A stretch of 64,000 nt of DNA from Paguma larvata (lineage: Eukaryota > Chordata > Mammalia > Carnivora > Viverridae), in the NCBI GenBank assembly GCA_030068075.1, contig CM057844.1:19452001-19516000 (forward strand), written 5' to 3'. Below, piece after piece: positions 1 to 10,010 of the stretch. The stretch's first letter is position 1, and every line of letters begins with the position of its first letter. The notes under the pieces were generated by a model. The model worked only from the letters and a program-made list of their open reading frames with translations, was not told the DNA's origin and searched no databases. Made by a program: the position numbers and the translations under genes.

Positions 1-340
1 ACCCATCCCAGTTTCTGAATACCTGCTATTTGCATTGTGTCTGCACATTCCTTCAAAAGCTTTTCCTTGAGGAGAGAAAAGGGGAAGCAAAAGGTGGAAG
101 TAGATGGTATTGCTGAAAGGGGTAAGAATGGTGCGTTTTCACAGAGACCAAATGGCAGCCTACAGTTTTGTTCTAATGGAGGGATTTTAGGCACAGGTAG
201 CAGATGGGACAGGACGTAGATGACTTCTGCATGGAGTGGGGGGGGGGCATATTAACTGCTCCCTAAATTCTCTGAATAACCACCAGTAACCCACTCTGCT
301 TAAACTAGCTCCAAAAAGTGGTTGGGAGGAAAGGGTTTTT
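1..340. other. Unassigned flank
   Basis: I recognise no gene or repeat here. The only structure is a run of ten G at 238-247. A 60-codon open frame at the left has no recognisable domain and is not called. Confidence 0.4.
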
Positions 341-515
341 ACAGCACTGCTCAAATCTAAGCAAGCATAAAAATCATCTGGAGGGCTTGTGAAAACACAG
401 ATTCCGGGTCTTCACCTGTGAGTCAGCAGGACTGGGATGGGATCTAGGATCTAAAATTCTACTGAGTTCACAGATGATACTGATGCATGGACCACACTCT
501 GAGGAGCCCTGGAAC
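341..515 (+). mobile_element. MER5A-like hAT DNA transposon relic
   Basis: The order of segments matches a MER5A non-autonomous hAT-Charlie element: a degraded end near CTGCTCAAATC, AATCATCTGGAGGGCTTGTG, a GATT/CTGGG middle and an end reading GGACCACACTCTGAGGAG. It is diverged, as expected for a pre-carnivore insertion. It carries no coding capacity; autonomous hAT transposases moved such elements in trans. Boundaries are approximate. Confidence 0.75.
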
Positions 516-580
516 AGGATCCTTGGGACATTGCTCATAACTAAACAACAAGGAGCCATCTCTTTTGTGGACTCACCATG

Positions 581-596
581 TTCTCTCTCTCTCTCT
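581..596. repeat. (CT)n microsatellite
   Basis: A short pure CT dinucleotide run lies about 60 bases upstream of a purine-rich tract. No SINE body adjoins it, so it is a free simple repeat. Confidence 0.85.
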
Positions 597-654
597 GTCC
601 TCCTTCTTCTGCCCTCCTGTGGCTAGAATCTCATATATTTGATTCCAGACAGTT

Positions 655-719
655 GGAGAAGAGAGAGGAAGGGAGGGTGGAAGGAGGGGAGGGAGGAAGG
701 GTGGGAGGGAGGGAGGAGA
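655..719 (+). repeat. Purine-rich GGGA/GGAA tract
   Basis: About 65 bases are almost entirely A and G on the + strand, with many GGG runs separated by short A-containing spacers. Such asymmetric tracts can form G-quadruplex or triplex structures; that is inference from composition. Open frames on both strands here are low-complexity and not called as genes. Confidence 0.85.
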
Positions 720-1430
720 CACCACACACTCCATTCTGGAATGCTGCAACTCATTAGCAGCTTTCACTTCAGGGAAGAGGTGGCCCAGCTGAGGACTCTC
801 TACAAAACAAGGGAGGTCAGGGGTTATTTCTTTATGGGAAGCCTGTTACTACCAGTGGCTTCTTCCAGAAAGATTAGCTTCTTCATATTCAAAAATATTT
901 TAAGCCCTCTTTTTAAAAAAATCAAAACTGTTGGCAAGCTAGAGAAAAGGCAGGAAGTTGTCTTGTTTTTAAGAAGTCACCATGTTTTCATACTGACTAG
1001 AGAGCTGGGAAAGAGGAAGCATCCTTCTAGGAAAGTCCTGCAAACAATAAAATAATGAATTGAGTGAAAACTGTAGTGTACGAGGCCTGGGCTATGGGGA
1101 GACCCAGATCCTGCCCCAGAGAGTGGGTGCCAGTAAAGAGAGAGAATGACTGACAAATGAACAGTGGATGATGGTAACAGGCACAGGACCTGAGTCAGCC
1201 TTAAGGAGGTGCAGTGGGGCTGGGATGTGTTGTCCAGAGCCACACTTCAGGACCAAGGCACTTGCTGCCTTGGCTGCCAAGAGTGTTGACTGATGATAGC
1301 TCACACCTGATCCCCCTCCCTAGGATTAGGACTTAGGTCCAAGGGGCTATCTCCCCAAAGGTGACATCCTTCTTCAGGGGCAGCCATTTCTAAGGGCTGA
1401 CCAATGCAGGGCTTCAAAGACTAGATCCCC
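720..1430. other. Unassigned interval
   Basis: No repeat or gene recognised. A 138-codon + frame (639-1055) starts inside the purine tract and has no recognisable domain. It overlaps an equally open minus-strand frame, so neither is supported. Confidence 0.35.
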
Positions 1431-1835
1431 GTGATGGTTCATTTTATATGTCAACTTGGCTGGGCAATGATGCCCAGATATTGGACCAAACACTATTCTG
1501 AATGTTTCTGCAAAGGTGTTTTTAAATTTTTTTTTCTTTTTTGGATGAGATTGATATTTAAATTGGTGAACTCCAAGATTGAGTAAAGCAGATTGCCCTC
1601 CATATTGTGGGTGGGCCTCACCTACTCAGTTGAAAGACTTAATAGAATAATGACTGACTTTCCTCAAGCCAGAAGGAATACTGCCAGCAGACTACCTTTG
1701 GCCTTGAACTGCAACAATCCCCTGAGTCTCCAGCCTGCTGGCCTACTCCATCAGATTTTGGCCTTGCAGCTTCCATAATAGGGCAATTCCTTAAATATCA
1801 ATCTTCTTCTTTTTTAGAATACATATTCTTTTTAT
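1431..1835 (+). mobile_element. MLT2-class (ERVL) solo LTR
   Basis: The 5' part reads TTATATGTCAACTTGGCTGG and is followed by a GCCCAGATATT block, the AGTAAAGCAGATTGCCCTCC block, GTGGGTGGGCCTCA, and a 3' part with CAGCCTGCTGGCCTAC and CAATTCCTTAA. This order is characteristic of MLT2-class ERVL long terminal repeats. No internal retroviral coding sequence adjoins it, so it is a recombined solo LTR relic. A T-rich stretch near 1525 interrupts it. A second copy of the same class lies on the other strand at 34410-34825. Confidence 0.8.
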
Positions 1836-2671
1836 CCCCAGCCTGATGGGCACATTTCATATCCTATTCTGGGATTCTGAAGTTAGAATGATGCCAAAAG
1901 TCACACCCTTGTAGGAGTCACTTCATGCTAGAAGTGTGAAGGAAAAACAGTTATGCTCAGGGCCATCTTTCCTGTATCTCTGCTCATTTCCTCCTGGTTC
2001 AACGCCCCCTTCATCCATTCACCCCAAACATCCAGCTCTTTCATGACGCACATGACTCACACAAGGAAAAGCGATCACAACCAATTCATACCATGGAATG
2101 CATATCCCTTCCAGACCTTTACATAGCCTAACAAAAAAATGATGCTTCATTCAAAGCAAACTCTTCTAACAGATGAACTCAGGTGCTGAGAGCAGCTGAA
2201 GTATCTCTTTTGGTGGCTTACACATGTCTATTCCCACTAAACTCATTTTCCTACAGGGGACTTGATGGTTGGGAAGTTCTGATATTTCTTCACAAAAACA
2301 CCCATGGTCCTGCCTTTGTTCTCATCTCTGTACATGGTCATTTTTAAGTAATAGAACCCAGCAGAAAGCCACATCAAGGAAAAATGCAATTTATGAGTTC
2401 ATGAAATGCAAAAGCCCAGGGGTGAGGCCCAATGTTTCTATCCTGGCTACGGTCAATTTCAAGGAGACTTGAATATGTGTCCCTTTTTCCCCATCTCTGT
2501 CCCTGTTTGCCTCTGGGGTGAATTTCTTTTCCTGCATTCTTTCTTCTTGCTCCAAAGAAACCTCTAGGTAATCTTTCCACCTCCTCACAGTGCATCTCAG
2601 AGAACTGAGAGACCCTTTGTCTCTCATAACCCACATCAACTGTAGCAAGGATCTCTGATTGGCTGGGTTAT
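1836..2671. other. Unassigned interval
   Basis: No repeat confidently recognised. Overlapping frames on both strands near 2374-2792 (86 and 133 codons) partly cover the L1 fragment that follows and have no domain signature. Confidence 0.35.
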
Positions 2672-2839
2672 ATAAACAATGTTCTTTTTCTTTTGAATAA
2701 TTTATTACTAATTTGGTTTCCATACAACACCCAGTGCTCATCCTAACAAGTGCCCTCTCTGTGCCCGTCACCCACTCTGCTCCCTTCCACACCCCCCTCT
2801 CCCCTCAGTTTGTTCTTAATCTTTGATAAACAATGTTCT
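2672..2839 (-). mobile_element. 5'-truncated L1 3' end with 14-bp TSD
   Basis: ATAAACAATGTTCT occurs at 2672-2685 and again at 2826-2839, bracketing a 140-bp insert. The insert begins T-rich (the poly-A tail read on the other strand) and contains CAACACCCAGTGCTCATCC, the signature of the carnivore L1 3'UTR in antisense. It therefore shows target-primed reverse transcription with extreme 5' truncation. The perfect duplication suggests a carnivore-era insertion. Confidence 0.92.
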
Positions 2840-3369
2840 GATTGGCCAGCTTGAGTGTATGCTCCCACCCCTTGGCTGACCAAGCTCTCCAGGAGCACCT
2901 GGTATGAAGGAGGGACAGTTTCCCAAGGAGAGGACCTGCAGACAGACACAACAAGAATATATAAGCCTTTGTGACCAGCAAAACTGGCTTCTTTTGGATC
3001 AATGATGCATTATTAATTTCTTCCTAATTAGTATTAGAGTGTGGGATGTGAAGCCTACACTGGCCTATCTCTCACAATTCTTCTCTAGTGTTCTGGCAAG
3101 AGGTCTGGGGCTGGCTGGGTAAGAAGACAGCTTAGGACTTTTACTTCACAGGTCCCAATGTCTAGAACAGACAGGTCCTACTTTGGCTTCAGATTTCATC
3201 CAGCTTCTCCAATCTGGCTGATACCAGAGAGTTCTGAATCTGGTGGACTGTTGGGTATTCCACAGCCATTGATGAAGCTTTGGTTTTCATTTGTATCATG
3301 ACCCTCTATCACCAGAACTCAGAACAGAGAGGGAGTGATTCTTTCACACCCCCAATTGTTAATAAGCTG
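2840..3369. other. Unassigned interval
   Basis: Nothing recognised apart from moderately A/T-rich unique-looking DNA. Confidence 0.35.
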
Positions 3370-3490
3370 ATATCATCTGTCTTTACCACTTCCTCAAGAA
3401 CAGGGACTCATGACTTAGCACCCACTATACCCCCAGCTTCTAGCACAGAGTGGGTGCTCAATACGTATACCTTAACTAATGAACAACTTT
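3370..3490 (+). mobile_element. L2 LINE 3' end fragment
   Basis: CAAGAACAGGGACTCATGAC followed by CCCCCAGCTTCTAGCACAGA and GTGGGTGCTCAATA matches the terminal part of L2 (…AGCACAGTGCCTGGCACATAGTAGG type). L2 is an ancient mammalian LINE, here heavily mutated and non-coding. Confidence 0.7.
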
Positions 3491-4254
3491 GGCCAGAAAT
3501 GCATCCTTCTATTTTGTTTTCCTTCTTAATGGTGACACGTTGACAAACATTGGAAGCAAAGTGTGTAGCCCACTGGAAATAAAAGCCATACCTTGCTTCT
3601 GCCAGAAATTCTTTGCAAAGTTTCCCTTGCCAGAGAGCCCTGTGTGGGAGTTTTCTGCAAAGCAATAAATAATAACTTACACCCACCCTCCATGGGCACA
3701 TTTCATTTTATTGGCTAAATATAAACAAGTAACTGCAGGCTTCTTCAGGGAGGCCCACGCTGTATCTCTACACCTCCCCTAGATGGGGTTGTGCCCCAAG
3801 TCCTCCTGCCTCCTCGCTCCCCAGAAACAGCCCCCATGGGACCAGCCTCCCTGACTCCTGGGGTGAAACGACCACTGGTTCTGTCAAATGCCAACATGCT
3901 GTCGCTTTACCTCATCCTGCAGATAACATCATTCCTTCACACAGAGAAAGGCTATGTCTCGGAAGATCCCTCAGGGATGGCTCGAATTCCAAGTCCCCAG
4001 AAATGAGGCAGAACCAAAAATTAGCATTTTCCCATAGAGACAACACTGCTGCTCAATGAAGGGAAAACTCCCCCGGCTTTCGGCTTTCATGGCTGCTCTT
4101 CTCCTGTCACCTCCTGAGAAGCACCTCCTTTAGCTTTCCAGATTTATTTTCAGAGAAGTTCCCCATTACCGCCCCTTCCCTCATGTGGAACCGCTCCTTG
4201 TGTACCCCTAGGCTTGTGACCTTGGCGCAGGATCCTTGGATTTGGTAGAATGTG
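3491..4254. other. Unassigned interval
   Basis: No repeat or gene recognised. A 71-codon + frame at 3791-4006 lacks domain features. Confidence 0.35.
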
Positions 4255-4385
4255 TGTGTCTCCCCCACCAGACTTGGAGAACATCGTGAACAGAAACTAT
4301 GTCTTATTTATCTTTAAATCCCCAGAGCCTAACACATGGCAGCCCCTCCATAAACATGCTCTAAGTGAATGGTGGGTGCATACAT
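4255..4385 (+). mobile_element. L2 LINE 3' end fragment
   Basis: The segment around CCCCAGAGCCTAACACATGG and the following AAACATGCTCTAAGTGAATG fits the L2 3' terminus. It sits about 70 bases upstream of a MIR. Confidence 0.65.
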
Positions 4386-4449
4386 GTGTGCGTGCACAAA
4401 TGAATGAATGTCCCATCTCCTGTTCTTTATATCCATTATATTGTTGATT

Positions 4450-4630
4450 CATCACAGCAAGTCTACAAACAGGAATGTTTATCCTTATCACATCCCCATT
4501 ATATAAAAGGAAAGACTGAAATCAAAGACATTATACTACTTATGTGAGTTCACTCAGTGAGTAAATGACAGAATCAGGATTTGAACCCTGAGGAGTCTGA
4601 CTTCCGAACCAATCCCTCTTCCCAACCCTC
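4450..4630 (+). mobile_element. MIR SINE
   Basis: A CCCATTATATAAAAGGAAAG block, then GTGAGTTCACTCAGTGAGTA, ATGACAGAATCAGGATTTGA and ACCCTGAGGAGTCTGAC, match the MIR 3' half in order. MIR is an ancient tRNA-derived SINE; this copy is diverged and lacks a clear 5' end. Confidence 0.8.
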
Positions 4631-5924
4631 AAGAGATCTTCAAGCCAGTTGAAAGTTTTCCAGCCCCCAGTCCTGCCCAGAGGCCAGTTACCTTCTCAGA
4701 GGATTTTTTCTCTACAGGCTCACCTGAACATCAGTCTTTCCAAGACTGGAAAGAAGCAGTGAGAAGTGAAGACGGGGACGGATAATGGATGGGTAAGAAG
4801 CAGGACTAAGTCCTCTCACTTTCTGTAAGCAGGCTTTAAAATACAAGTCTTGACTGAAGCTCCAAGGAAAGTTCATTAGTGAACCACATGCAGCCACTAT
4901 ACCAGTTATTTAATTGTCTTCAGTGGTCGGGAGAGAGGCAAGTCTTCCAGAGAAATGAAAACACTCTGATGGAGGAATGTGGGAATGAAACGGATCCAAA
5001 AAAGCACATGTCGTAAGAAAAAAAAAATCATTAAATAAGAAGCAAAGATGTTTCCATTTTAAAACCATTTAGCTTGTACCCTGCTCACTTCTTAGTCTAC
5101 ACCACTGCCACCTCCATTTAAAATATATTTTTTTAATTGACGCACGGGATGTTTTTCAAAGTATATTTTACTCAACTTGACAGAGTAGCTAATCTTTTTA
5201 ACAAAATATTAATTGTTTTGGGGGCTCCTTTGCATTACTCACAAATTGAAGTCTCAAGAGCATGAGCCAAAATTTTGAAGAATGACAAGAACTAGTGCAG
5301 ATAAAACAGGTTACTAACACTCACTTCTGCTTCTCCCTCCCACACCCAAAGCAGACCTCTCTAACTGATCACAGCATTGAACTTGCATGAGGCCCCAGAA
5401 CCATTCTTAACACATTATTGAAGGTAGGCTCTAATAATCTACTAAAATATCATACCAGAAATCATCCTACCATTCCTGGCATGAAACATATGTTGACTTA
5501 GGAACTAGGGTGACTGTGCTCAAGCTGTTAACTTTCATCTAATGGTTATAGGACTGGAAACAAGAAATTGGCCCTTTCTGGCATCCTTGTTTTCATACAT
5601 AACATAGAGTACATAATAGCTGTACCAAAACTGGTTCAGGGAAATAGATGGCCTCAAACCACAAGGAGAGACAGAAGAAATATATACAATGAGTCTATCA
5701 CAACCTGGAAAATGACACTGAGGTCACTTGATTAAAAATATTGACTAGAAGGTTGATGGTATCAAATCAATGAGGGGAAAAAAAAGATTGTAAGCAACAT
5801 TAGCCAAAAAACACAGGCAGAGAATAAACTCTAGGAAAGCTGAGGTTTTAGAGAGCTCCAAGCCAAAAATTAATAGACACACGGAATGAGTGACAGTTCT
5901 CAAGTATTTGCCAGCGTGATTATT
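4631..5924. other. Unique-looking A/T-rich interval with possible conserved block
   Basis: No transposon recognised. The block at about 5040-5330 is repeat-free, A/T-rich and holds TAATCTTTTTAACAAAATAT, TATTAATTG and CTTTGCATTA (octamer/POU-like). It could be a conserved noncoding element, but I cannot compare genomes. The part from about 5640 to 5880 is A-rich and might be an eroded LINE. Confidence 0.3.
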
Positions 5925-6380
5925 TGGGGAAGAGGGTTTTTAGCTTCCTGGGGCTCCCTTACGTACCACAAATTGGATGACTTAAGCAACAGAAATGTTT
6001 TTGCCTCACAGATCCAGAGGCCAGAAGTCCAAGGCCAAGATAGTAGCAAGGTTGGTTCCTTCCGACATCTGTGAGGTGGAATTGGTTCCATGCCTCTCCC
6101 CCAGCCTCTGGTGGTTGGCCGGTGATCTTTGATACCCATTGATTTGTAGAAACATCACCCTGATCTCTGCTTGTAGTGTTCTCCCTGTGTGCATGTTTGT
6201 GTCCAAATTTCTCCTTTTTGTAAGGACATTAGTCATATTAAATTAGGGGCCACCCTAGTGATCTCATCTTAACTAATTACATCAGCAATGACTGTATTTT
6301 CAAGTAAGGTCACCCTCTGACGTACTGGAGGTTTGAGCTTCAGCATATTAATTCCAGATGGACACAATTCAACCCACAAC
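5925..6380 (-). mobile_element. MLT1-class (MaLR) LTR
   Basis: Reading the + strand, CTTCCTGGGGCTCCCTTACG, then ACCACAAATTGGATGACTTA, AGAGGCCAGAAGTCCAAGG, TTTGTAAGGACATTAGTCAT, GGGGCCACCCTAGTGATCTC and CAATTCAACCCACAACA follow the reverse complement of MLT1 in order. It is therefore an antisense mammalian MaLR LTR. No internal sequence was recognised beside it. Confidence 0.85.
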
Positions 6381-6614
6381 AGGGAACCATAGTCAGACCC
6401 ACTCAGTAGCTGAGTCTTCCTTTTCCTCTTACGTGACAACAGCTGGGTATCTGTCCCTGCACCAAAGCAGGAGATTACACAGGACAGCTAGAGGAACCAC
6501 AGAGTCACAAGTGGTTACGGACCCCTCAGAGAGATGGGAAAGCCCCCACCCCCACAAAACAACCTTTTAGCAGAACCCACCCAAGAGTGAGTCCTATCTT
6601 CCGTTTACACAACC
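6381..6614. other. Short unassigned interval
   Basis: Nothing recognised between the MLT1 LTR and the L1 fragment; it could be MaLR-internal or unique DNA. Confidence 0.3.
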
Positions 6615-7780
6615 ACCAGGGGAAGCCTATTAATGAAAGGAATAATTTTAGAAAATCAAAACCAGCCATTTAATTATAACAGTAATAGTGGATTGAGACA
6701 AGAGGGGTTTATCCCAAGCATGCAATGATGTTTTAACAATTGAAAATGTGCTAATATAATCACATGACATACTAAGGGTGGGAGACAGAGTCTTCAAACA
6801 TCTCAGTAGATGCATGTGATCAGTTACATCCCTCGTCCCAGTTTTATATCCTTCTCTATATCCACACTTTTGGCCACGTGACTTTGAGTTGCTTCCTCCA
6901 GATGCCAGGTATATCTCCCCCACCTTCACCGTTGGTGGGCTTTGCCATGGGACTTGATTTCACCACTGAGAGTGGGTGGAAGTGAATGTCCCAAGCTTAA
7001 CTCTCTTGTGGTATCACTTGTTTCTGCTTGTCCCCTCTTACATTTCTGCCATCACCATAGAAGCCACCATTTGCGGGCTAGGTCACTGGTCCAAGAAGAA
7101 TAAGAGACGTTTGAAACAGTCTGGATTCATCCTGAAGCTTAGAGCCAAGCCAGTCAAGCCAGATTAGCCAAATACTAGTCAACCCACAAATGTGTAAGTG
7201 AGAAATATAATTATTGTACTAATCCACTGAGTATGGGTGATAGTTACACAATGTTATTGTGCCAATAGCAGACGGACATGATGCAGAAAAGGCCTTTAGT
7301 AAAATTCAACACTGGCCTCTAATCCAAAACACACCTCCACACATAGTCACAGAACTACCTGCCAACTGTAGTCAGCTAACAGTAGGAAAAAAAGCTTCCT
7401 TAATCTAAGAAAATTTAAAAAGATTTTTTTTTTTGCAAGAAACTTCAAACAAGTTGACTGGTAAAACATTAGAAAGAGTCACATAAAAGTCAGAAACAAG
7501 ACAGAGATGCTAGCCTTTAGGGATACTTTGCAATAATGCATCCTAGACAAAGGATAAAACAAGAGAAAAATAAGAGGTGTAAATATTGGAAGAAAAGTGA
7601 GAAAAAATGTCTTTGTTTACAACATTACAGCTGCTCATCTAACAAATATAAATCCACCAAAAACCTTTCAGAACCAACACCAGAGTTCAGTAAATGACCA
7701 GACGCAAGATCAATAGGTGAAATTCAAAAGTTTTCTTCTACACGAACGAAAACCAAATAGAACATTAGAAAGAATAATAG
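6615..7780 (+). mobile_element. Old L1 ORF2 fragment split by an LTR-like insert
   Basis: At 6615-6810 the text matches reverse-transcriptase-region L1 ORF2 (GGGGTTTATCCCAAGCATGC; CATCTCAGTAGATGCATGTG). It resumes near 7265 with GATGCAGAAAAGGCCTTTAG and AAATTCAACACTGG and goes on to about 7780 with thumb-region-like text (AAGATCAATAGGTGAAATTC). Reading frame is destroyed by many indels. About 450 bp of unrelated sequence sits inside it. Confidence 0.75.
6811..7262 (+). mobile_element. MLT1-like LTR inserted in L1
   Basis: GGCCACGTGACTTTGAGTTG, CTCTTACATTTCTGCCATCA, and a tail with ATCCACTGAGTATGGGTG and TGTTATTGTGCCAATAGCAG fit the 3' part of a late-divergence MLT1 (H-L group) LTR, but the match is poor. 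Its position between two collinear L1 ORF2 segments supports insertion after the L1. The family name is tentative. Confidence 0.5.
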
Positions 7781-7783
7781 TAA

Positions 7784-7860
7784 ATATATATATATATGTA
7801 TATATATATATTTATCTCCCAAAGAATAATGGTAAATATATATATTTATTTATCTCCCAT
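7784..7860. repeat. (TA)n with tandem duplication
   Basis: Two TA-rich runs each follow an AGAATAATRGTAAATATATA block and precede ATCTCCC. The whole unit (about 40 bases) is therefore duplicated in tandem with small differences. Confidence 0.8.
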
Positions 7861-7938
7861 ACATGATAGTAACCGAAAAGAAAAATAAAAGCAGTGATTA
7901 CCTTTTTCACGGGGCTCATAGATACATAAAGACTCCAG

Positions 7939-8150
7939 GGGGGCCTGGGTGGCTCAGTCGGTTGAGCGTCCAACTTCGGCTCGGGTCATGATCTCGCGGT
8001 TCGTGAGTTCGAGCCCCACATCGGGCTCTGTGCTGACAGCTCAGAGCCTGGAGCCTACTTTGATTCTGTGTCTCCCCCTCTCTCTGTCCCTCCCATGCTT
8101 GCATTCTGTCTCTCTCTCTAAAAACAAATAAATATCTAAAAAAAAAAAAA
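7939..8150 (+). mobile_element. SINEC_Fc (CAN-SINE), full length
   Basis: Full tRNA-Lys-derived SINE with A-box GGCTCAGTCGG, B-box GAGTTCGAGCCCC, the GTGCTGACAGCTCAGAGCC block, a CT-rich stretch and a poly-A tail. An imperfect TSD is AAGACTCCAG before it and AAGGCTCCAG after the tail. An open frame through it is only a SINE translation. Confidence 0.95.
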
Positions 8151-8379
8151 GGCTCCAGTATTGGTGGTAATACGTTCCCAGACTGATTGCTACGTTCAGT
8201 TCGCTCCCCAACCATGGCCCCAGTATCATATCTCCTTTTGAAAGAACCTAACTAACTGATTCCAAAACCCATGTCAAAGAACCACATGTGCAAATGCCCA
8301 AATAATGAATATACTGGGGACAGGGGGAAAGGGGTCATGCATATCCCAAAATGTATTTAAGGAAATTTTTTAAGTAAAA

Positions 8380-8618
8380 ATTTTAATGTTTATTTAGTTT
8401 TGAGAGAGAGAAAGAGAGAGAGAGACAGAGTGCGAGTGGGAGAAGGGCAGAGAGAAAGGAAAACACAGAATCTGAAGGAGGCTCCAGGCTCTGAGCTGTC
8501 AGCACAGAGCCCCCCCCCCACTGACCCCCTCCCGTGGGTGGGGCTGAACCCATGAAAGGTGAGATCATGACCTGAGCTGAAGTCACATGCTTAACTGACA
8601 GAGCCACCGAGGCGCCCT
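8380..8618 (-). mobile_element. SINEC_Fc, antisense
   Basis: It reads TTTTAATGTTTATTTAGTTT (tail), GA-rich stretch, GGCTCTGAGCTGTCAGCACA and GAGCCACCGAGGCGCCCT. A C9 run near 8511 and a local GTGGGTGGGGC insertion distinguish this copy. No clean TSD seen. Confidence 0.93.
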
Positions 8619-8647
8619 AAAAGCTCTTATTAAAAAACAAAGATGGG

Positions 8648-8870
8648 AGGCACCTGGGTTGCTCAGTTGGCTAAGCGTCAGACTTCAGCTCAGGTCATGA
8701 TCTTGCGGTTCGTGAGTTTGAGCCCCGCTTTGGGTTCTCTGCTGGCAGCTCCAAGCCTGGAACCTGCTTCAGATTCTCTGTCTCCCTTTCTCTCTGCCCC
8801 TCCCCTCCTTGCACTCTCTGTGTGTGTCTCTCTCTCAAAAATGAATAAAAAAAAAAATAAAAAAAAAACC
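8648..8870 (+). mobile_element. SINEC_Fc with TSD
   Basis: Full-length copy ending in a long A-rich tail. AACAAAGATGGG ends at 8647 and AACAAGGATGGG starts at 8871, a 12-bp TSD with one mismatch. It lies only about 30 bases after an antisense SINE, so 8380-8870 can fold as an inverted repeat. Confidence 0.95.
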
Positions 8871-8884
8871 AACAAGGATGGGTT

Positions 8885-9884
8885 CTTTTCCAATCCAACT
8901 ACATTTTATTTACACTCAATATATATAAGGCACAGAAAGATTAGAAGGAAAGGATAGATATAGATACAAGGCAAACGGCAAGTAAAGAAAGCTTTATTAA
9001 CACCAAAGGCAATAGAGTTCAATGCAGACAATCTTAGTGGCAGTAGGCTTAGTGTGTATTAATGCAAGAAGAGAAAAATTCTCCAAATTTGTATGCCTTG
9101 ACACCAAAGCTTCAAGACAGGGATGCTTGTGGTGTGTTTTTATGCCATTAACCGCAAGAGCAACCTCGATAACACAACTTGGTGTGACTTTTCCTCCTTA
9201 ACACCCCCCACCCCCGCCTGCCCGCCTCCCCAGGTCCCACTTTCCCAGGCTCTGAAATAAGCCAGCGTATTCAGGCTCTGCTTCAGGGAAGCCAGGCAGG
9301 CAGAACCCACATGGGTGAGCGTTTTAGGAAATGTTCCTGAGGAGGTTGGAGACGCCCCCGGAAGTTTGGACGGAGTCCGGGAAGAGGAATGAAGGCGTCA
9401 GAGCAAGTACCCGAGCCTGGGAACAGGCCTCAGGCAGCTAGCTGGGGAAGCAGAGTTGGAGGATGTTTGGGGAAAAGAAGGCGGGCAGGGGTGAGGGGGT
9501 AGCAGAAAAGGAGAAGGGCCACAAGGACCCCCTTGGCGTTCTCCCCTCCTGTCAACTCTGGTCTCCCTGAGGCCCTGGCAGAAATTCCACCCTGCTCTCT
9601 TTCTGGCTCCCACCCCACCTCGCATTCCAGCAAAAGCTCAGCCTGGCGCAGAAATGCAACCCTCGCTTTTGGGCACAGGTATCATGGAGCCAGAGGCCTC
9701 TTCTAGAAACCTGACTTTGTGTTTCAATTTGTTGACACAGATACCTGGAGTCCCTGAGCAGCCAACACAAACTAGCAGCAAAGTCCCAGGCGGGTGGAAA
9801 TCCCAGCCCCACTCTCTGGAACAGCTTCCCCGTGAGGACGGTCTTGGGCCCAGAGGCGTGGGTTCCAGCCCCAGCTGGGGGTGG
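8885..9884. other. Unassigned interval, partly GC-rich
   Basis: No transposon recognised. About 9185-9660 is C/G-richer than its surroundings with scattered CpG (for example GACGCCCCCGGAAGTTTGGA), too sparse to call a CpG island by eye. Several overlapping frames on both strands have no domain signature. Confidence 0.35.
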
Positions 9885-10010
9885 CCTCTTGGCTTGGTGA
9901 CCCCAGGTTAGTCACTGACCCTCTCTTGGCCACAATTCCCCAGCTGTGCAGTGGGAATAAGAGCACTCAGTCCCCTCCCCCTCCCTCAGGGGTTCGCTTG
10001 TGTGAAGGCG
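9885..10010 (+). mobile_element. MIR SINE fragment
   Basis: CTTGGTGACCCCAGGTTAGT, CACTGACCCTCTCTTGGCC and CAGTGGGAATAAGAGCAC correspond to the MIR central core (TGTGACCTTGGGCAAGTCAC… type). Ends are indistinct and it may start nearer 9840. Confidence 0.7.

Noticed and set aside
1431..1835. Complete endogenous retrovirus
   Set aside because: Only LTR-like sequences are present here and at other LTR calls; no gag, pol or env-like coding sequence was recognised.
7941..8010. tRNA gene suggested by A- and B-box-like motifs
   Set aside because: The motifs belong to the tRNA-derived 5' part of SINEs, which lack an intact cloverleaf; the same applies to the other copies.
7949..8131. Recurrent peptide similar in many frames (ISRFVSSSP…LTAQSLEP type)
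   Set aside because: It is the translation of the SINEC_Fc body and recurs in most SINE copies; not a protein family.
9185..9660. CpG island or promoter
   Set aside because: CpGs are scattered and the tract is not clearly rich enough by eye; no TATA/initiator or first-exon signal nearby.
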